Shown here in pieces: positions 23,118 through 35,610 of a stretch of 64,000 bases of DNA. This DNA is from Forficula auricularia (lineage: Eukaryota > Arthropoda > Insecta > Dermaptera > Forficulidae). The position numbers and the translations under genes were made by a program. The stretch is from positions 6,194,191 through 6,258,190 of the forward strand of contig JALMQS010000030.1 in NCBI GenBank assembly GCA_024734495.1, read 5' to 3'. Every line of letters begins with the position of its first letter. Within the stretch, counting starts at the first letter, position 1. Under the pieces are notes generated by a model, which saw only the letters and a list, made by a program, of their open reading frames with translations, ran no database searches and was not told where the DNA came from.

Positions 23118-24311
23118 GCTTAAATCGGCTCCTCTCTCTATTAATGTACAAGTTGCTAATAATTTACATTCCAAGAATTTTAAATTATTCAATAATTATT
23201 TACAAATTTATTCTTCATTTTTTTAATAATAAAATTATAACTAAAATAATAACATATTATTTATTAATAGTTTAAGCAGTAGAGATTTTATTATTTTTCT
23301 TTGAAATTTTAGTAAAAACATTAAAAATTATAAAAAAATTAATATCACCTTCTGCGCTGCTCCCATCTAGCGAATATTTCATTAACTGTCAGTAAATGTA
23401 TGGGAAGTTTTGATTTTGTTAACCCGGCGCGCTGTTAGATAATAAGCGTCCATTATACCTGAAGAAGTAAAAAAATTATGAATATAAATTTATTTTAAAT
23501 ATATAAATAGATATCTATATTATTATAAAATATATGTACTTCAGCATGACTAAAAAAAAAAAAAAAATACTTTAAATTTAATAAACTGTACTATAAAATA
23601 TCGGAGGGTGTTCAAAAGTATTCGTGTTAAAACAAAGCCAGATATAATTCTTCTTAAACTACTATAAAATATTTTCAAATTATATTTTCATAGTAAAAAA
23701 TACTTTCAATTTTTTAGAGCAAGAAATTTGTTTTCATTTAAACTATATTTCAATTTTTATTAATAGGGTAGAATTTAAAATATTTCTTTATTATATAATA
23801 ATATTTTTAAAGAATTATTAAATTCCCTAATTTTAATATAATAATATTTTTAAAGAATTATTATATTATTATCTTATTAATTAATATTTTATTTATTTAA
23901 TTTTAAGTATATCCAAAATTTAAAATTTTTTTTAAAAAATTCTGTTTCCGACATCTTCTTATTTCATTATTATAATTGATTTTTTTTTATTCAATATTTT
24001 TTATATTTATTATTTTATTATTTGTAATCAATGGACAATGCATATCAACGACGAAGAAGCAAAGCTTCTACCGACAGTCCCACGACTGTCTGTATTTTTT
24101 CATACACTGTTTTTGAGTTATAAGTTTGTCTCAAGATAAAAAAACTCACGGGGTATAATTCCAGATAGAGGTAGAGTTAAGATTTCTAACCGAACATGTG
24201 AGAGATTAAAAAAAAAAAAAGATTATTGTTATAATATATAGAAATCTAAATTGGACCATGATAGGAAAATTTAGATATATTTATTATAGAAATATGCTTG
24301 ATTATTTATAT

Positions 24312-24475
24312 GTCCGGGTTAGCGCGAACGCAGACCCGACTACCAAAAATTGCGCGCCCGAGTTGCCCACATTTGGGGCAATCGCACGGGTCAACCCGTC
24401 CTTAGTGCAATGGACAGGTCTCGCCATGAAATAACCACCTTAATGATCATGGTAAATTTTGCGCCAGGTAAGTAT
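24312..24475 (-). ncRNA. U1: U1 snRNA, copy 13
   Basis: Full 164 nt, same sequence by eye, 1,358 bp from copy 12. Confidence 0.97.
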
Positions 24476-25669
24476 GCTTAAATCGGCTCCTCTCTCTATT
24501 AATGTACAAGTTGCTAATAATTTACATTCCAAGAATTTTAAATTATTCAATAATTATTTACAAATTTATTCTTCATTTTTTTAATAATAAAATTATAACT
24601 AAAATAATAACATATTATTTATTAATAGTTTAAGCAGTAGAGATTTTATTATTTTTCTTTGAAATTTTAGTAAAAACATTAAAAATTATAAAAAAATTAA
24701 TATCACCTTCTGCGCTGCTCCCATCTAGCGAATATTTCATTAACTGTCAGTAAATGTATGGGAAGTTTTGATTTTGTTAACCCGGCGCGCTGTTAGATAA
24801 TAAGCGTCCATTATACCTGAAGAAGTAAAAAAATTATGAATATAAATTTATTTTAAATATATAAATAGATATCTATATTATTATAAAATATATGTACTTC
24901 AGCATGACTAAAAAAAAAAAAAAAATACTTTAAATTTAATAAACTGTACTATAAAATATCGGAGGGTGTTCAAAAGTATTCGTGTTAAAACAAAGCCAGA
25001 TATAATTCTTCTTAAACTACTATAAAATATTTTCAAATTATATTTTCATAGTAAAAAATACTTTCAATTTTTTAGAGCAAGAAATTTGTTTTCATTTAAA
25101 CTATATTTCAATTTTTATTAATAGGGTAGAATTTAAAATATTTCTTTATTATATAATAATATTTTTAAAGAATTATTAAATTCCCTAATTTTAATATAAT
25201 AATATTTTTAAAGAATTATTATATTATTATCTTATTAATTAATATTTTATTTATTTAATTTTAAGTATATCCAAAATTTAAAATTTTTTTTAAAAAATTC
25301 TGTTTCCGACATCTTCTTATTTCATTATTATAATTGATTTTTTTTTATTCAATATTTTTTATATTTATTATTTTATTATTTGTAATCAATGGACAATGCA
25401 TATCAACGACGAAGAAGCAAAGCTTCTACCGACAGTCCCACGACTGTCTGTATTTTTTCATACACTGTTTTTGAGTTATAAGTTTGTCTCAAGATAAAAA
25501 AACTCACGGGGTATAATTCCAGATAGAGGTAGAGTTAAGATTTCTAACCGAACATGTGAGAGATTAAAAAAAAAAAAAGATTATTGTTATAATATATAGA
25601 AATCTAAATTGGACCATGATAGGAAAATTTAGATATATTTATTATAGAAATATGCTTGATTATTTATAT

Positions 25670-25833
25670 GTCCGGGTTAGCGCGAACGCAGACCCGACTA
25701 CCAAAAATTGCGCGCCCGAGTTGCCCACATTTGGGGCAATCGCACGGGTCAACCCGTCCTTAGTGCAATGGACAGGTCTCGCCATGAAATAACCACCTTA
25801 ATGATCATGGTAAATTTTGCGCCAGGTAAGTAT
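25670..25833 (-). ncRNA. U1: U1 snRNA, copy 14
   Basis: Full 164 nt, same sequence by eye, 1,358 bp from copy 13. Confidence 0.97.
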
Positions 25834-27027
25834 GCTTAAATCGGCTCCTCTCTCTATTAATGTACAAGTTGCTAATAATTTACATTCCAAGAATTTTAAA
25901 TTATTCAATAATTATTTACAAATTTATTCTTCATTTTTTTAATAATAAAATTATAACTAAAATAATAACATATTATTTATTAATAGTTTAAGCAGTAGAG
26001 ATTTTATTATTTTTCTTTGAAATTTTAGTAAAAACATTAAAAATTATAAAAAAATTAATATCACCTTCTGCGCTGCTCCCATCTAGCGAATATTTCATTA
26101 ACTGTCAGTAAATGTATGGGAAGTTTTGATTTTGTTAACCCGGCGCGCTGTTAGATAATAAGCGTCCATTATACCTGAAGAAGTAAAAAAATTATGAATA
26201 TAAATTTATTTTAAATATATAAATAGATATCTATATTATTATAAAATATATGTACTTCAGCATGACTAAAAAAAAAAAAAAAATACTTTAAATTTAATAA
26301 ACTGTACTATAAAATATCGGAGGGTGTTCAAAAGTATTCGTGTTAAAACAAAGCCAGATATAATTCTTCTTAAACTACTATAAAATATTTTCAAATTATA
26401 TTTTCATAGTAAAAAATACTTTCAATTTTTTAGAGCAAGAAATTTGTTTTCATTTAAACTATATTTCAATTTTTATTAATAGGGTAGAATTTAAAATATT
26501 TCTTTATTATATAATAATATTTTTAAAGAATTATTAAATTCCCTAATTTTAATATAATAATATTTTTAAAGAATTATTATATTATTATCTTATTAATTAA
26601 TATTTTATTTATTTAATTTTAAGTATATCCAAAATTTAAAATTTTTTTTAAAAAATTCTGTTTCCGACATCTTCTTATTTCATTATTATAATTGATTTTT
26701 TTTTATTCAATATTTTTTATATTTATTATTTTATTATTTGTAATCAATGGACAATGCATATCAACGACGAAGAAGCAAAGCTTCTACCGACAGTCCCACG
26801 ACTGTCTGTATTTTTTCATACACTGTTTTTGAGTTATAAGTTTGTCTCAAGATAAAAAAACTCACGGGGTATAATTCCAGATAGAGGTAGAGTTAAGATT
26901 TCTAACCGAACATGTGAGAGATTAAAAAAAAAAAAAGATTATTGTTATAATATATAGAAATCTAAATTGGACCATGATAGGAAAATTTAGATATATTTAT
27001 TATAGAAATATGCTTGATTATTTATAT

Positions 27028-27191
27028 GTCCGGGTTAGCGCGAACGCAGACCCGACTACCAAAAATTGCGCGCCCGAGTTGCCCACATTTGGGGCAATCG
27101 CACGGGTCAACCCGTCCTTAGTGCAATGGACAGGTCTCGCCATGAAATAACCACCTTAATGATCATGGTAAATTTTGCGCCAGGTAAGTAT
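27028..27191 (-). ncRNA. U1: U1 snRNA, copy 15
   Basis: Full 164 nt, same sequence by eye, 1,358 bp from copy 14. Confidence 0.97.
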
Positions 27192-28385
27192 GCTTAAATC
27201 GGCTCCTCTCTCTATTAATGTACAAGTTGCTAATAATTTACATTCCAAGAATTTTAAATTATTCAATAATTATTTACAAATTTATTCTTCATTTTTTTAA
27301 TAATAAAATTATAACTAAAATAATAACATATTATTTATTAATAGTTTAAGCAGTAGAGATTTTATTATTTTTCTTTGAAATTTTAGTAAAAACATTAAAA
27401 ATTATAAAAAAATTAATATCACCTTCTGCGCTGCTCCCATCTAGCGAATATTTCATTAACTGTCAGTAAATGTATGGGAAGTTTTGATTTTGTTAACCCG
27501 GCGCGCTGTTAGATAATAAGCGTCCATTATACCTGAAGAAGTAAAAAAATTATGAATATAAATTTATTTTAAATATATAAATAGATATCTATATTATTAT
27601 AAAATATATGTACTTCAGCATGACTAAAAAAAAAAAAAAAATACTTTAAATTTAATAAACTGTACTATAAAATATCGGAGGGTGTTCAAAAGTATTCGTG
27701 TTAAAACAAAGCCAGATATAATTCTTCTTAAACTACTATAAAATATTTTCAAATTATATTTTCATAGTAAAAAATACTTTCAATTTTTTAGAGCAAGAAA
27801 TTTGTTTTCATTTAAACTATATTTCAATTTTTATTAATAGGGTAGAATTTAAAATATTTCTTTATTATATAATAATATTTTTAAAGAATTATTAAATTCC
27901 CTAATTTTAATATAATAATATTTTTAAAGAATTATTATATTATTATCTTATTAATTAATATTTTATTTATTTAATTTTAAGTATATCCAAAATTTAAAAT
28001 TTTTTTTAAAAAATTCTGTTTCCGACATCTTCTTATTTCATTATTATAATTGATTTTTTTTTATTCAATATTTTTTATATTTATTATTTTATTATTTGTA
28101 ATCAATGGACAATGCATATCAACGACGAAGAAGCAAAGCTTCTACCGACAGTCCCACGACTGTCTGTATTTTTTCATACACTGTTTTTGAGTTATAAGTT
28201 TGTCTCAAGATAAAAAAACTCACGGGGTATAATTCCAGATAGAGGTAGAGTTAAGATTTCTAACCGAACATGTGAGAGATTAAAAAAAAAAAAAGATTAT
28301 TGTTATAATATATAGAAATCTAAATTGGACCATGATAGGAAAATTTAGATATATTTATTATAGAAATATGCTTGATTATTTATAT

Positions 28386-28549
28386 GTCCGGGTTAGCGCG
28401 AACGCAGACCCGACTACCAAAAATTGCGCGCCCGAGTTGCCCACATTTGGGGCAATCGCACGGGTCAACCCGTCCTTAGTGCAATGGACAGGTCTCGCCA
28501 TGAAATAACCACCTTAATGATCATGGTAAATTTTGCGCCAGGTAAGTAT
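28386..28549 (-). ncRNA. U1: U1 snRNA, copy 16
   Basis: Full 164 nt, same sequence by eye, 1,358 bp from copy 15. Its upstream spacer begins to show edge-type changes (CCAAAATTTTAAAT near 29,345). Confidence 0.97.
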
Positions 28550-29743
28550 GCTTAAATCGGCTCCTCTCTCTATTAATGTACAAGTTGCTAATAATTTACA
28601 TTCCAAGAATTTTAAATTATTCAATAATTATTTACAAATTTATTCTTCATTTTTTTAATAATAAAATTATAACTAAAATAATAACATATTATTTATTAAT
28701 AGTTTAAGCAGTAGAGATTTTATTATTTTTCTTTGAAATTTTAGTAAAAACATTAAAAATTATAAAAAAATTAATATCACCTTCTGCGCTGCTCCCATCT
28801 AGCGAATATTTCATTAACTGTCAGTAAATGTATGGGAAGTTTTGATTTTGTTAACCCGGCGCGCTGTTAGATAATAAGCGTCCATTATACCTGAAGAAGT
28901 AAAAAAATTATGAATATAAATTTATTTTAAATATATAAATAGATATCTATATTATTATAAAATATATGTACTTCAGCATGACTAAAAAAAAAAAAAAAAT
29001 ACTTTAAATTTAATAAACTGTACTATAAAATATCGGAGGGTGTTCAAAAGTATTCGTGTTAAAACAAAGCCAGATATAATTCTTCTTAAACTACTATAAA
29101 ATATTTTCAAATTATATTTTCATAGTAAAAAATACTTTCAATTTTTTAGAGCAAGAAATTTGTTTTCATTTAAACTATATTTCAATTTTTATTAATAGGG
29201 TAGAATTTAAAATATTTCTTTATTATATAATAATATTTTTAAAGAATTATTAAATTCCCTAATTTTAATATAATAATATTTTTAAAGAATTATTATATTA
29301 TTATCTTATTAATTAATATTTTATTTATTTAATTTTAAGTATATCCAAAATTTTAAATTTTTTTTAAAAAATTCTGTTTCCGACATCTTCTTATTTCATT
29401 ATTATAATTGATTTTTTTTTATTCAATATTTTTTATATTTATTATTTTATTATTTGTAATCAATGGACAATGCATATCAACGACGAAGAAGCAAAGCTTC
29501 TACCGACAGTCCCACGACTGTCTGTATTTTTTCATACACTGTTTTTGAGTTATAAGTTTGTCTCAAGATAAAAAAACTCACGGGGTATAATTCCAGATAG
29601 AGGTAGAGTTAAGATTTCTAACCGAACATGTGAGAGATGAAAAAAAAAAAAAGATTATTGTTATAATATATAGAAATCTAAATTGGACCATGATAGGAAA
29701 ATTTAGATATATTTATTATAGAAATATGCTTGATTATTTATAT

Positions 29744-29907
29744 GTCCGGGTTAGCGCGAACGCAGACCCGACTACCAAAAATTGCGCGCCCGAGTTGCCC
29801 ACATTTGGGGCAATCGCACGGGTCAACCCGTCCTTAGTGCAATGGACAGGTCTCGCCATGAAATAACCACCTTAATGATCATGGTAAATTTTGCGCCAGG
29901 TAAGTAT
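29744..29907 (-). ncRNA. U1: U1 snRNA, copy 17 (right-most)
   Basis: Full 164 nt, same sequence by eye, 1,358 bp from copy 16. Its 3' flank reads GAGAGATG, the form shared with copies 1 and 2. Its upstream spacer is cut off at about 30,728, but about 820 bp of upstream sequence remains, so the promoter should be complete. Confidence 0.97.
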
Positions 29908-30728
29908 GCTTAAATCGGCTCCTCTCTCTATTAATGTACAAGTTGCTAATAATTTACATTCCAAGAATTTTAAATTATTCAATAATTATTTACAAATTTA
30001 TTCTTCATTTTTTTAATAATAAAATTATAACTAAAATAATAACATATTATTTATTAATAGTTTAAGCAGTAGAGATTTTATTATTTTTCTTTGAAATTTT
30101 AGTAAAAACATTAAAAATTATAAAAAAATTAATATCACCTTCTGCGCTGCTCCCATCTAGCGAATATTTCATTAACTGTCAGTAAATGTATGGGAAGTTT
30201 TGATTTTGTTAACCCGGCGCGCTGTTAGATAATAAGCGTCCATTATACCTGAAGAAGTAAAAAAATTATGAATATAAATTTATTTTAAATATATAAATAG
30301 ATATCTATATTATTATAAAATATATGTACTTCAGCATGACTAAAAAAAAAAAAATACTTTAAATTTAATAAACTGTACTATAAAATATCGGAGGGTGTTC
30401 AAAAGTATTCGTGTTAAAACAAAGCCAGATATAATTCTTCTTAAACTACTATAAAATATTTTCAAATTATATTTTCATAGTAAAAAATACTTTTAATTTT
30501 TTAGAGCAAGAAATATGTTTTCATTTAAACTATATTTCAATTTTTATTAATAGGGTAGAATTTAAAATATTTCTTTATAATATAATAATATTTTTAAAGA
30601 ATTATTAAATTCCCTAATTTTAATATAATAATATTTTTAAAGAATTATTATATTATTATCTTATTAATTAATATTTTATTTATTTAATTTTAAGTATATC
30701 CAAAATTTAAAATTTTTTTTAAAAAAAT

Positions 30729-31260
30729 TTCCCCAGGGCTTCCAACTCTAACTACCAAATTGGCAGAGTATTATATGTCATAAAATTTATTTAATGATAG
30801 AGTTAATAGACATATTAATGTACTAGTACTAACTGAGACGTGATCAGTAAATGCTGAACATCAATATACCTAATTTCGACTGCATTGTTCAATAAAACAC
30901 GAAGTGATGTTGAGCAAGTGGAGTAGCAACTTACCAAGATTCTAATGCTAAAACAAATCACCATTACTTTTGAATATTGATACTAACATGTTGAATACTA
31001 ATGATTTAACATTAGACGGATAATTATTCGAGATATTTGTATGTTAAATGTACTATTACGTTGAAATAGTCATGGTAGTCATTATATTTCGCCGATTCTA
31101 AATTGGAAGCATAGATTTTTAAAAATCAATCAGTTATATCGTTATCGTCTGAAATATCAATTATGATATTGTTGAGATAAGGTCAGTGATGCCTACTGCA
31201 CATCCCCCATTGAAGACAATGGACAATTCTAAAATTACGGTTGCTGTTTTTGTATCTAAG
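30729..31260 (+). pseudogene. Degraded non-LTR endonuclease remnant beside the array
   Basis: Immediately after the array edge, the plus-strand frame around 30,795-30,835 reads NRHINVLVLTET, the catalytic-Glu motif of non-LTR endonucleases. Weak continuation follows in shifting frames, resembling the region before the GGVAIY motif. Many stops and shifts are present and no RT is seen. It appears unrelated to elements A and B. The assignment rests mainly on one motif. Confidence 0.4.
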
Positions 31261-31749
31261 TCATATTAAATAAATAAAATATTTTATTGTCCTAATTTTT
31301 TTCCTATACCGTATATATCATTATAGAAAACAGTTTTTTGACAAAATGGCAATTAGTTTGGTTAATTAGGTAGGCCCCCAAATTGTGTATTGCTTAATTT
31401 GCGTTGAGTCTTCTTTTTGGTAAAAACCAGACGCCTGTGGAAACCTTTCCCAACGACAAATTCATTTAGGCCACTCTGAAGCAATATTAAAATTAAATAT
31501 ACCAGGGGTTTTTACTTGAAAAAAATTAAAGTTCATTCAATTCAGCCATCTTCTGATTCCATGTATTAAAAATATAAAGATACTAGGAGAGTTGTTTATT
31601 TATCAACACGTAATTCAAATACGTAATAATAACATTATAAACAAATACCAAAGCACGGCCATCCAGACAACTGGAGGCTCTTATCACAGTTAGGAATCAT
31701 CTTTTTACGTTTTTATAATTCAAAAGTTTTTGTTTTGCCGAGTGTAGCA
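31261..31749. other. AT-rich sequence, nothing recognised
   Basis: I see no gene, clear repeat boundary or RNA here. Confidence 0.5.
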
Positions 31750-32237
31750 GAGAAACAAAGAGGTTGTCCTCTGCTTGATGCAACTAAACATAGACCCATA
31801 TATATCAAAATTATATATCTGTATATATATATATTATTTCTTTGTTTGAGACTATAGTTTCGAAGACTTGGTCTTCATCAACAGTCTTTTTTAATTATAA
31901 ATATTGTTTTTCATGGAGTCAATTTCGTATGGATATTGAAAATTACTTAGCTGGGAGCCAGTTAAAATTAAAATAATACAACACAAAGAGAAACAAAGAG
32001 GTTGTCAAGTTTTAATTTTAATTTTAACTGGCTCCCAGCTAAGTAAAGATCGTAAATTTTCAATATCCTTACGGTATTGACTCCATGAAAAACAATATTT
32101 ATAATTAAAAAAGACTGTTGATGAAGACCAAGTCTTCGAAACTATAGACCCAAACAAATAAATAATATATATATAATTTCGATATATATGGGTGTATGTT
32201 TATTTGCATCAAGCAGAGGACAACCACTTTGTTTCTC
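31750..32237. repeat. Long inverted repeat (about 225-bp arms) with CGAAAC motif
   Basis: The left arm (31,750-31,974) and right arm (32,014-32,237) are near-perfect reverse complements. The outer ends read AGAAACAAAGAGGTTGTC, and a third copy of that end lies in the loop at about 31,988. Each arm carries GATGAAGACCAAGTCTTCGAAAC (written 5'-3' in the right arm at about 32,120, minus strand in the left). The same family recurs at 43,861-43,930 and 62,934-63,150. It resembles two facing copies of one element. Confidence 0.85.
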
Positions 32238-33099
32238 TTTGTGAATCATCTTTTTATTTATCCTTATACTGATTGCCTTCCATTCAATCCTCAGTTCTAT
32301 ATTTCTCTAGTATTGAATTTATTCGATAATTTTCTCATTATGTTTAAAAATGCCTGACACATGGCTAAAAATCATTGTCAAAATTATAATATAATATAGT
32401 TTATTAGGTGATTAGCATGAATAATCGAGAGTTTGCTGTAGGTAATAAATAAAAGAAAACTAATTATTATATTGAAAACTCTAGAAAGAGAGAAGCAAAT
32501 AAGCTAAAATTTGGCACACGAGTTCGAATTAATAATAAACTCTACCTCTAAGCCAGGTTCAATTTTCTATTCAAGGGGGAAAAAAGTATAAAATCACTAA
32601 AATTTGCAATAGTTTTCTGTTTTTTCATTCAATTTAATCTTTAAGATATTAAAATCCATTTTGATAAATGTAAATGATAGTTTTTTGATAACAATCAGAT
32701 AAAATTTTATTAATATTCCAAAAGTTTTGGGAGAAATTGTCACTTTACAATGAAAAAATAGGCAAAATGCAGTTGCTCAATTGACAATTTTTTCATTGAT
32801 AAATGGAGGATATATACTAGTATATGGGTAAAAAATCCCACTCAAAACCTTTGACAACTAAATTAACCATAGATGAAGGAGAGATGGATGTCCAAAAATT
32901 TATAAATTAAAAAAGAGAGAAGTTGAGCCAGTAGTCTGATGAAAATTGATAATACATACAAACGACAGGTGGCTGAGGAATACTTTATCAAAACGTATGG
33001 GCAAAGAGCCCTTAATTTCCATACAGACTGCATAGGGCTAAGAAATGCTTATTCGTCCATTTTAAATAATAGTGATGCCCAAATTTAACCGACATATGC
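32238..33099. other. AT-rich sequence, nothing recognised
   Basis: There is no open frame of note and no clear repeat structure. Confidence 0.5.
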
Positions 33100-34160
33100 T
33101 TCTTCTTCTTCTTAATAGACCTATGGTCTGTTTATTCTCAACTCGTCCTGCCAGCGTTTTTTAGGTCGACCTCTGCTTTTCTTGCCTGCTGGTTTATTCG
33201 TTAAAATTTTCTTGAGAATGCGGTCTTCGCTCATTCTTTCCACGTGTGTGTACCAATTTTCTCTTCTACAATTAATCCAGTCATCGATCTTTTGAATTCC
33301 ACATTTTTCCCTGATGTCTTCACTTCTTTGCTTATCAAACAGCGATAGATCAAGGATTCTTCTGAGGGTCTTCATCTCGGCCGTTTCCAACATCTGCCTA
33401 GTTTTGGCCGTATCTGGTCTTGTTTCGGCTGCGTAGGTCAGTATTGGTCTTATCATAGTCTTATATATTCGTACCTTGGCTTCTGTTCTTAGGAACCAGA
33501 TTGCGTTATTAAGACAACCTGATATCCTTAGTGCTTTAATAGATTGTGTTTTTACTTCTGTCTCTAGATCTTGCTGATAGGTTATCAGAATACCAAAAGG
33601 TACGTAAATGACAACACCTGTTCAATTACCCTATCATATAGCTGTAATTTGCATCGAAGTGGCTCTTTGGATATAGTAAGCGTTTTAGATTTTTTTGTTG
33701 ACAGGGTAAGATCGAATTTGGTGGCTAGTAGACTGAATCGGTATATAAGCCTTACTATGTTGAATAGTAATGGGCTAAGGGAATCACCTTGCCTAATCCC
33801 TTGGTTTACTGGGATGCTCTGTGTCAGCCTTCCTTTATTTTTACCTTTGCGGAGTTGTTTGTATAAATAATTTTGATCAGGTTAATAAGATTATTTGGGA
33901 CTTTATGCTTAATCAGGATGTTGATGATATATGTAAGCTTGATCTTATCAAACGCCTTTTCGATACCAATAAAGCAGAAAGCTGGCTTATTGAATTCATA
34001 GGCTTTTTCGGAGAGTTGTCTGATGGCAAAAATGGCATCAATACATGAACAATTCCTACAGAACCATTGTTGTTCATCATGGATCTTAATGATTTTGTCT
34101 AATTTTTTTGATATTATTTTTGTAGTTAGCTTCAGGTGAGTGTTAAGAACCGACATATTG
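33100..34160 (-). pseudogene. Non-LTR reverse transcriptase pseudogene with internal deletion
   Basis: The minus strand carries RT motifs in order: QQWFCRNCSCIDAIFAIRQL, then IEKAFDKI, GIRQGDSLSPLLFNI, a thumb-like segment, RPILTYAAETRP, and a C-terminal SRGRPKKRWQDEL. Between LLFNI and the thumb the catalytic YADD segment is missing, so it is internally deleted as well as frameshifted. The element ends in a short AAG-type microsatellite (TTCTTCTTCTTC at about 33,101), a tail style seen in some non-LTR lineages. It belongs to a different family from elements A and B. Confidence 0.85.
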
Positions 34161-35387
34161 AGAGCTTAGCATTTGAATAGCTAATTTGACCATCTTTGAA
34201 ACCCCGTTTGAAATAAAAAAAATGTATTTTATTAAATGATAATTATATTATTAGAGAAATCTGTTAAATTTAAATATATTTTGTGTCAGCTCGATTACAT
34301 AGGGGTCATCGATCTTAGATAGATCGTTAATCTGCCATTATATTTGTTAAACATTTTTATTCGCTTTTGAGACTTGGCCATATTAAGCAGTGACCATACC
34401 AAGACCGATGTACACATTTTATATGTTATATATAATTTTGTGTTTGATAATAATATGCGTAACAACATCTGTCTGCACTCAATGTATTTTGAGTTTGCAG
34501 ATATTGTAAGAACTAATTTTTTATGTTTTTGTATTTGTATTCATATATAGAAAAGAAAAAAATTGTATTGATTGTTTTTATAAATAATAAAAAAAATACA
34601 AACCTTTTATAAAACAATCTTGAAAACGTTTATTTTTAACACTTCCCAGCTAGATTGTTTACGCTTTTTTTTAACAGTTATTATTATTATTATTTTTTTT
34701 TTTTTGGGGGGGGGGGCGGGGTTAACGTCCAGGCAACTATTCTAAAAAAAGGAAAATGTATGATAATTATAAATTATATGGCCTGGGATAGCAGAGTTTA
34801 AGAATTTATAAGAATAAATCAAAGAGAGTGTCTTGTGCTTGATAAATATAAAAATGCACACAGATATATATTTTAAATTAATATATTATACTATTATAAT
34901 AGGTATACTAAAGTTTAAGGTAAATATTTTGAAACTATATTATATAAAATCTGAATGAAATTTGTGTGTTGGCAAATAATGAGTCTGAAAATTGAATTTT
35001 AATCATTAAACTGTTACTTTAAATACTTCTGGATAATACCGGTAAAATTCAAATAAAAAATGCGAAAATTTTCAAGTCTAAGGGTGAACATTTTTCAGAA
35101 GATCGAGAAACTCGTTTTTCACGAGCAAAGAAAAAACAATGTCATAAATATTGTAAATTGAATGTTCAGGATATTTATTATAATGCTTTAAGATAATTGT
35201 TTTAACAATTTTCTCATTAAAAATATTGATTAATTTTTTTTTTCAAATTTTAATGTGTATGGTTTAAGCACTCGGATAGATTAATATTTTGTCTTTGAAA
35301 AATCACAAAGGTTAAATAGGCTCAGAGTTAATTTAATAATAATATTTTTATAATGAAATAATAAAGAACAAGAGGGTTTAGTGAGTG
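34161..35387. other. AT-rich sequence with T/G homopolymers
   Basis: Contains a T-run followed by a G-run at about 34,692-34,716 and a small hairpin at about 34,470-34,505 (CTGCACTCAA/TTGAGTTTGCAG). No gene recognised. Confidence 0.5.
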
Positions 35388-35610
35388 TTATTGGATAAAA
35401 ATACTTGGTAGGTTTCACATTAAGATATAAAAAAATAAAACGAATTTATTTTTGGAGAATCTTTAATCTCGATATATATATTTCGGGTGACTAACCCATC
35501 TTCAGGAGAAACAGAAAGTAACTGACCTGGATAAGTCGAAATTGAATATTTTTTTTTATATTTAATTTATATCTTAATGTGAAAACTACCAAGTATTTTT
35601 ATCCAATAAT
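35388..35610. repeat. Inverted repeat with central CTGAAGATGG...CCCGAAA motif
   Basis: Arms at 35,388-35,431 and 35,568-35,610 are reverse complements. Between them the minus strand reads CCTGAAGATGGGTTAGTCACCCGAAA at 35,481-35,506, in which GGGT and ACCC can pair. The same motif lies inside the large palindrome at 59,608-60,966. Confidence 0.8.

Larger units (their letters stand above)
2742..30728 (-). repeat. Tandem U1 snRNA gene array, about 1.36-kb unit, 17 copies in window
   Basis: Direct head-to-tail units each hold one 164-bp U1 gene on the minus strand plus about 1.2 kb of AT-rich spacer. Measured gene-to-gene spacings are 1358-1362 bp; the differences trace to A and T homopolymer lengths. 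Between copies 2 and 3 the spacing is also 1358 bp once element B and one copy of its 15-bp duplication are removed. The array ends abruptly at about 30,728 inside an A/T tract of the spacer. On the left it is interrupted by element A and probably continues. Spacers carry no open reading frame I believe in. The 78-79 aa frames starting at MRDEKKKK are antisense reads of U1 and its flank. Confidence 0.95.

Noticed and set aside
2742..30728. CRISPR array or bacterial repeat
   Set aside because: Units are 1.36 kb, contain a U1 gene and have no short repeat-spacer pattern; the DNA is eukaryotic.
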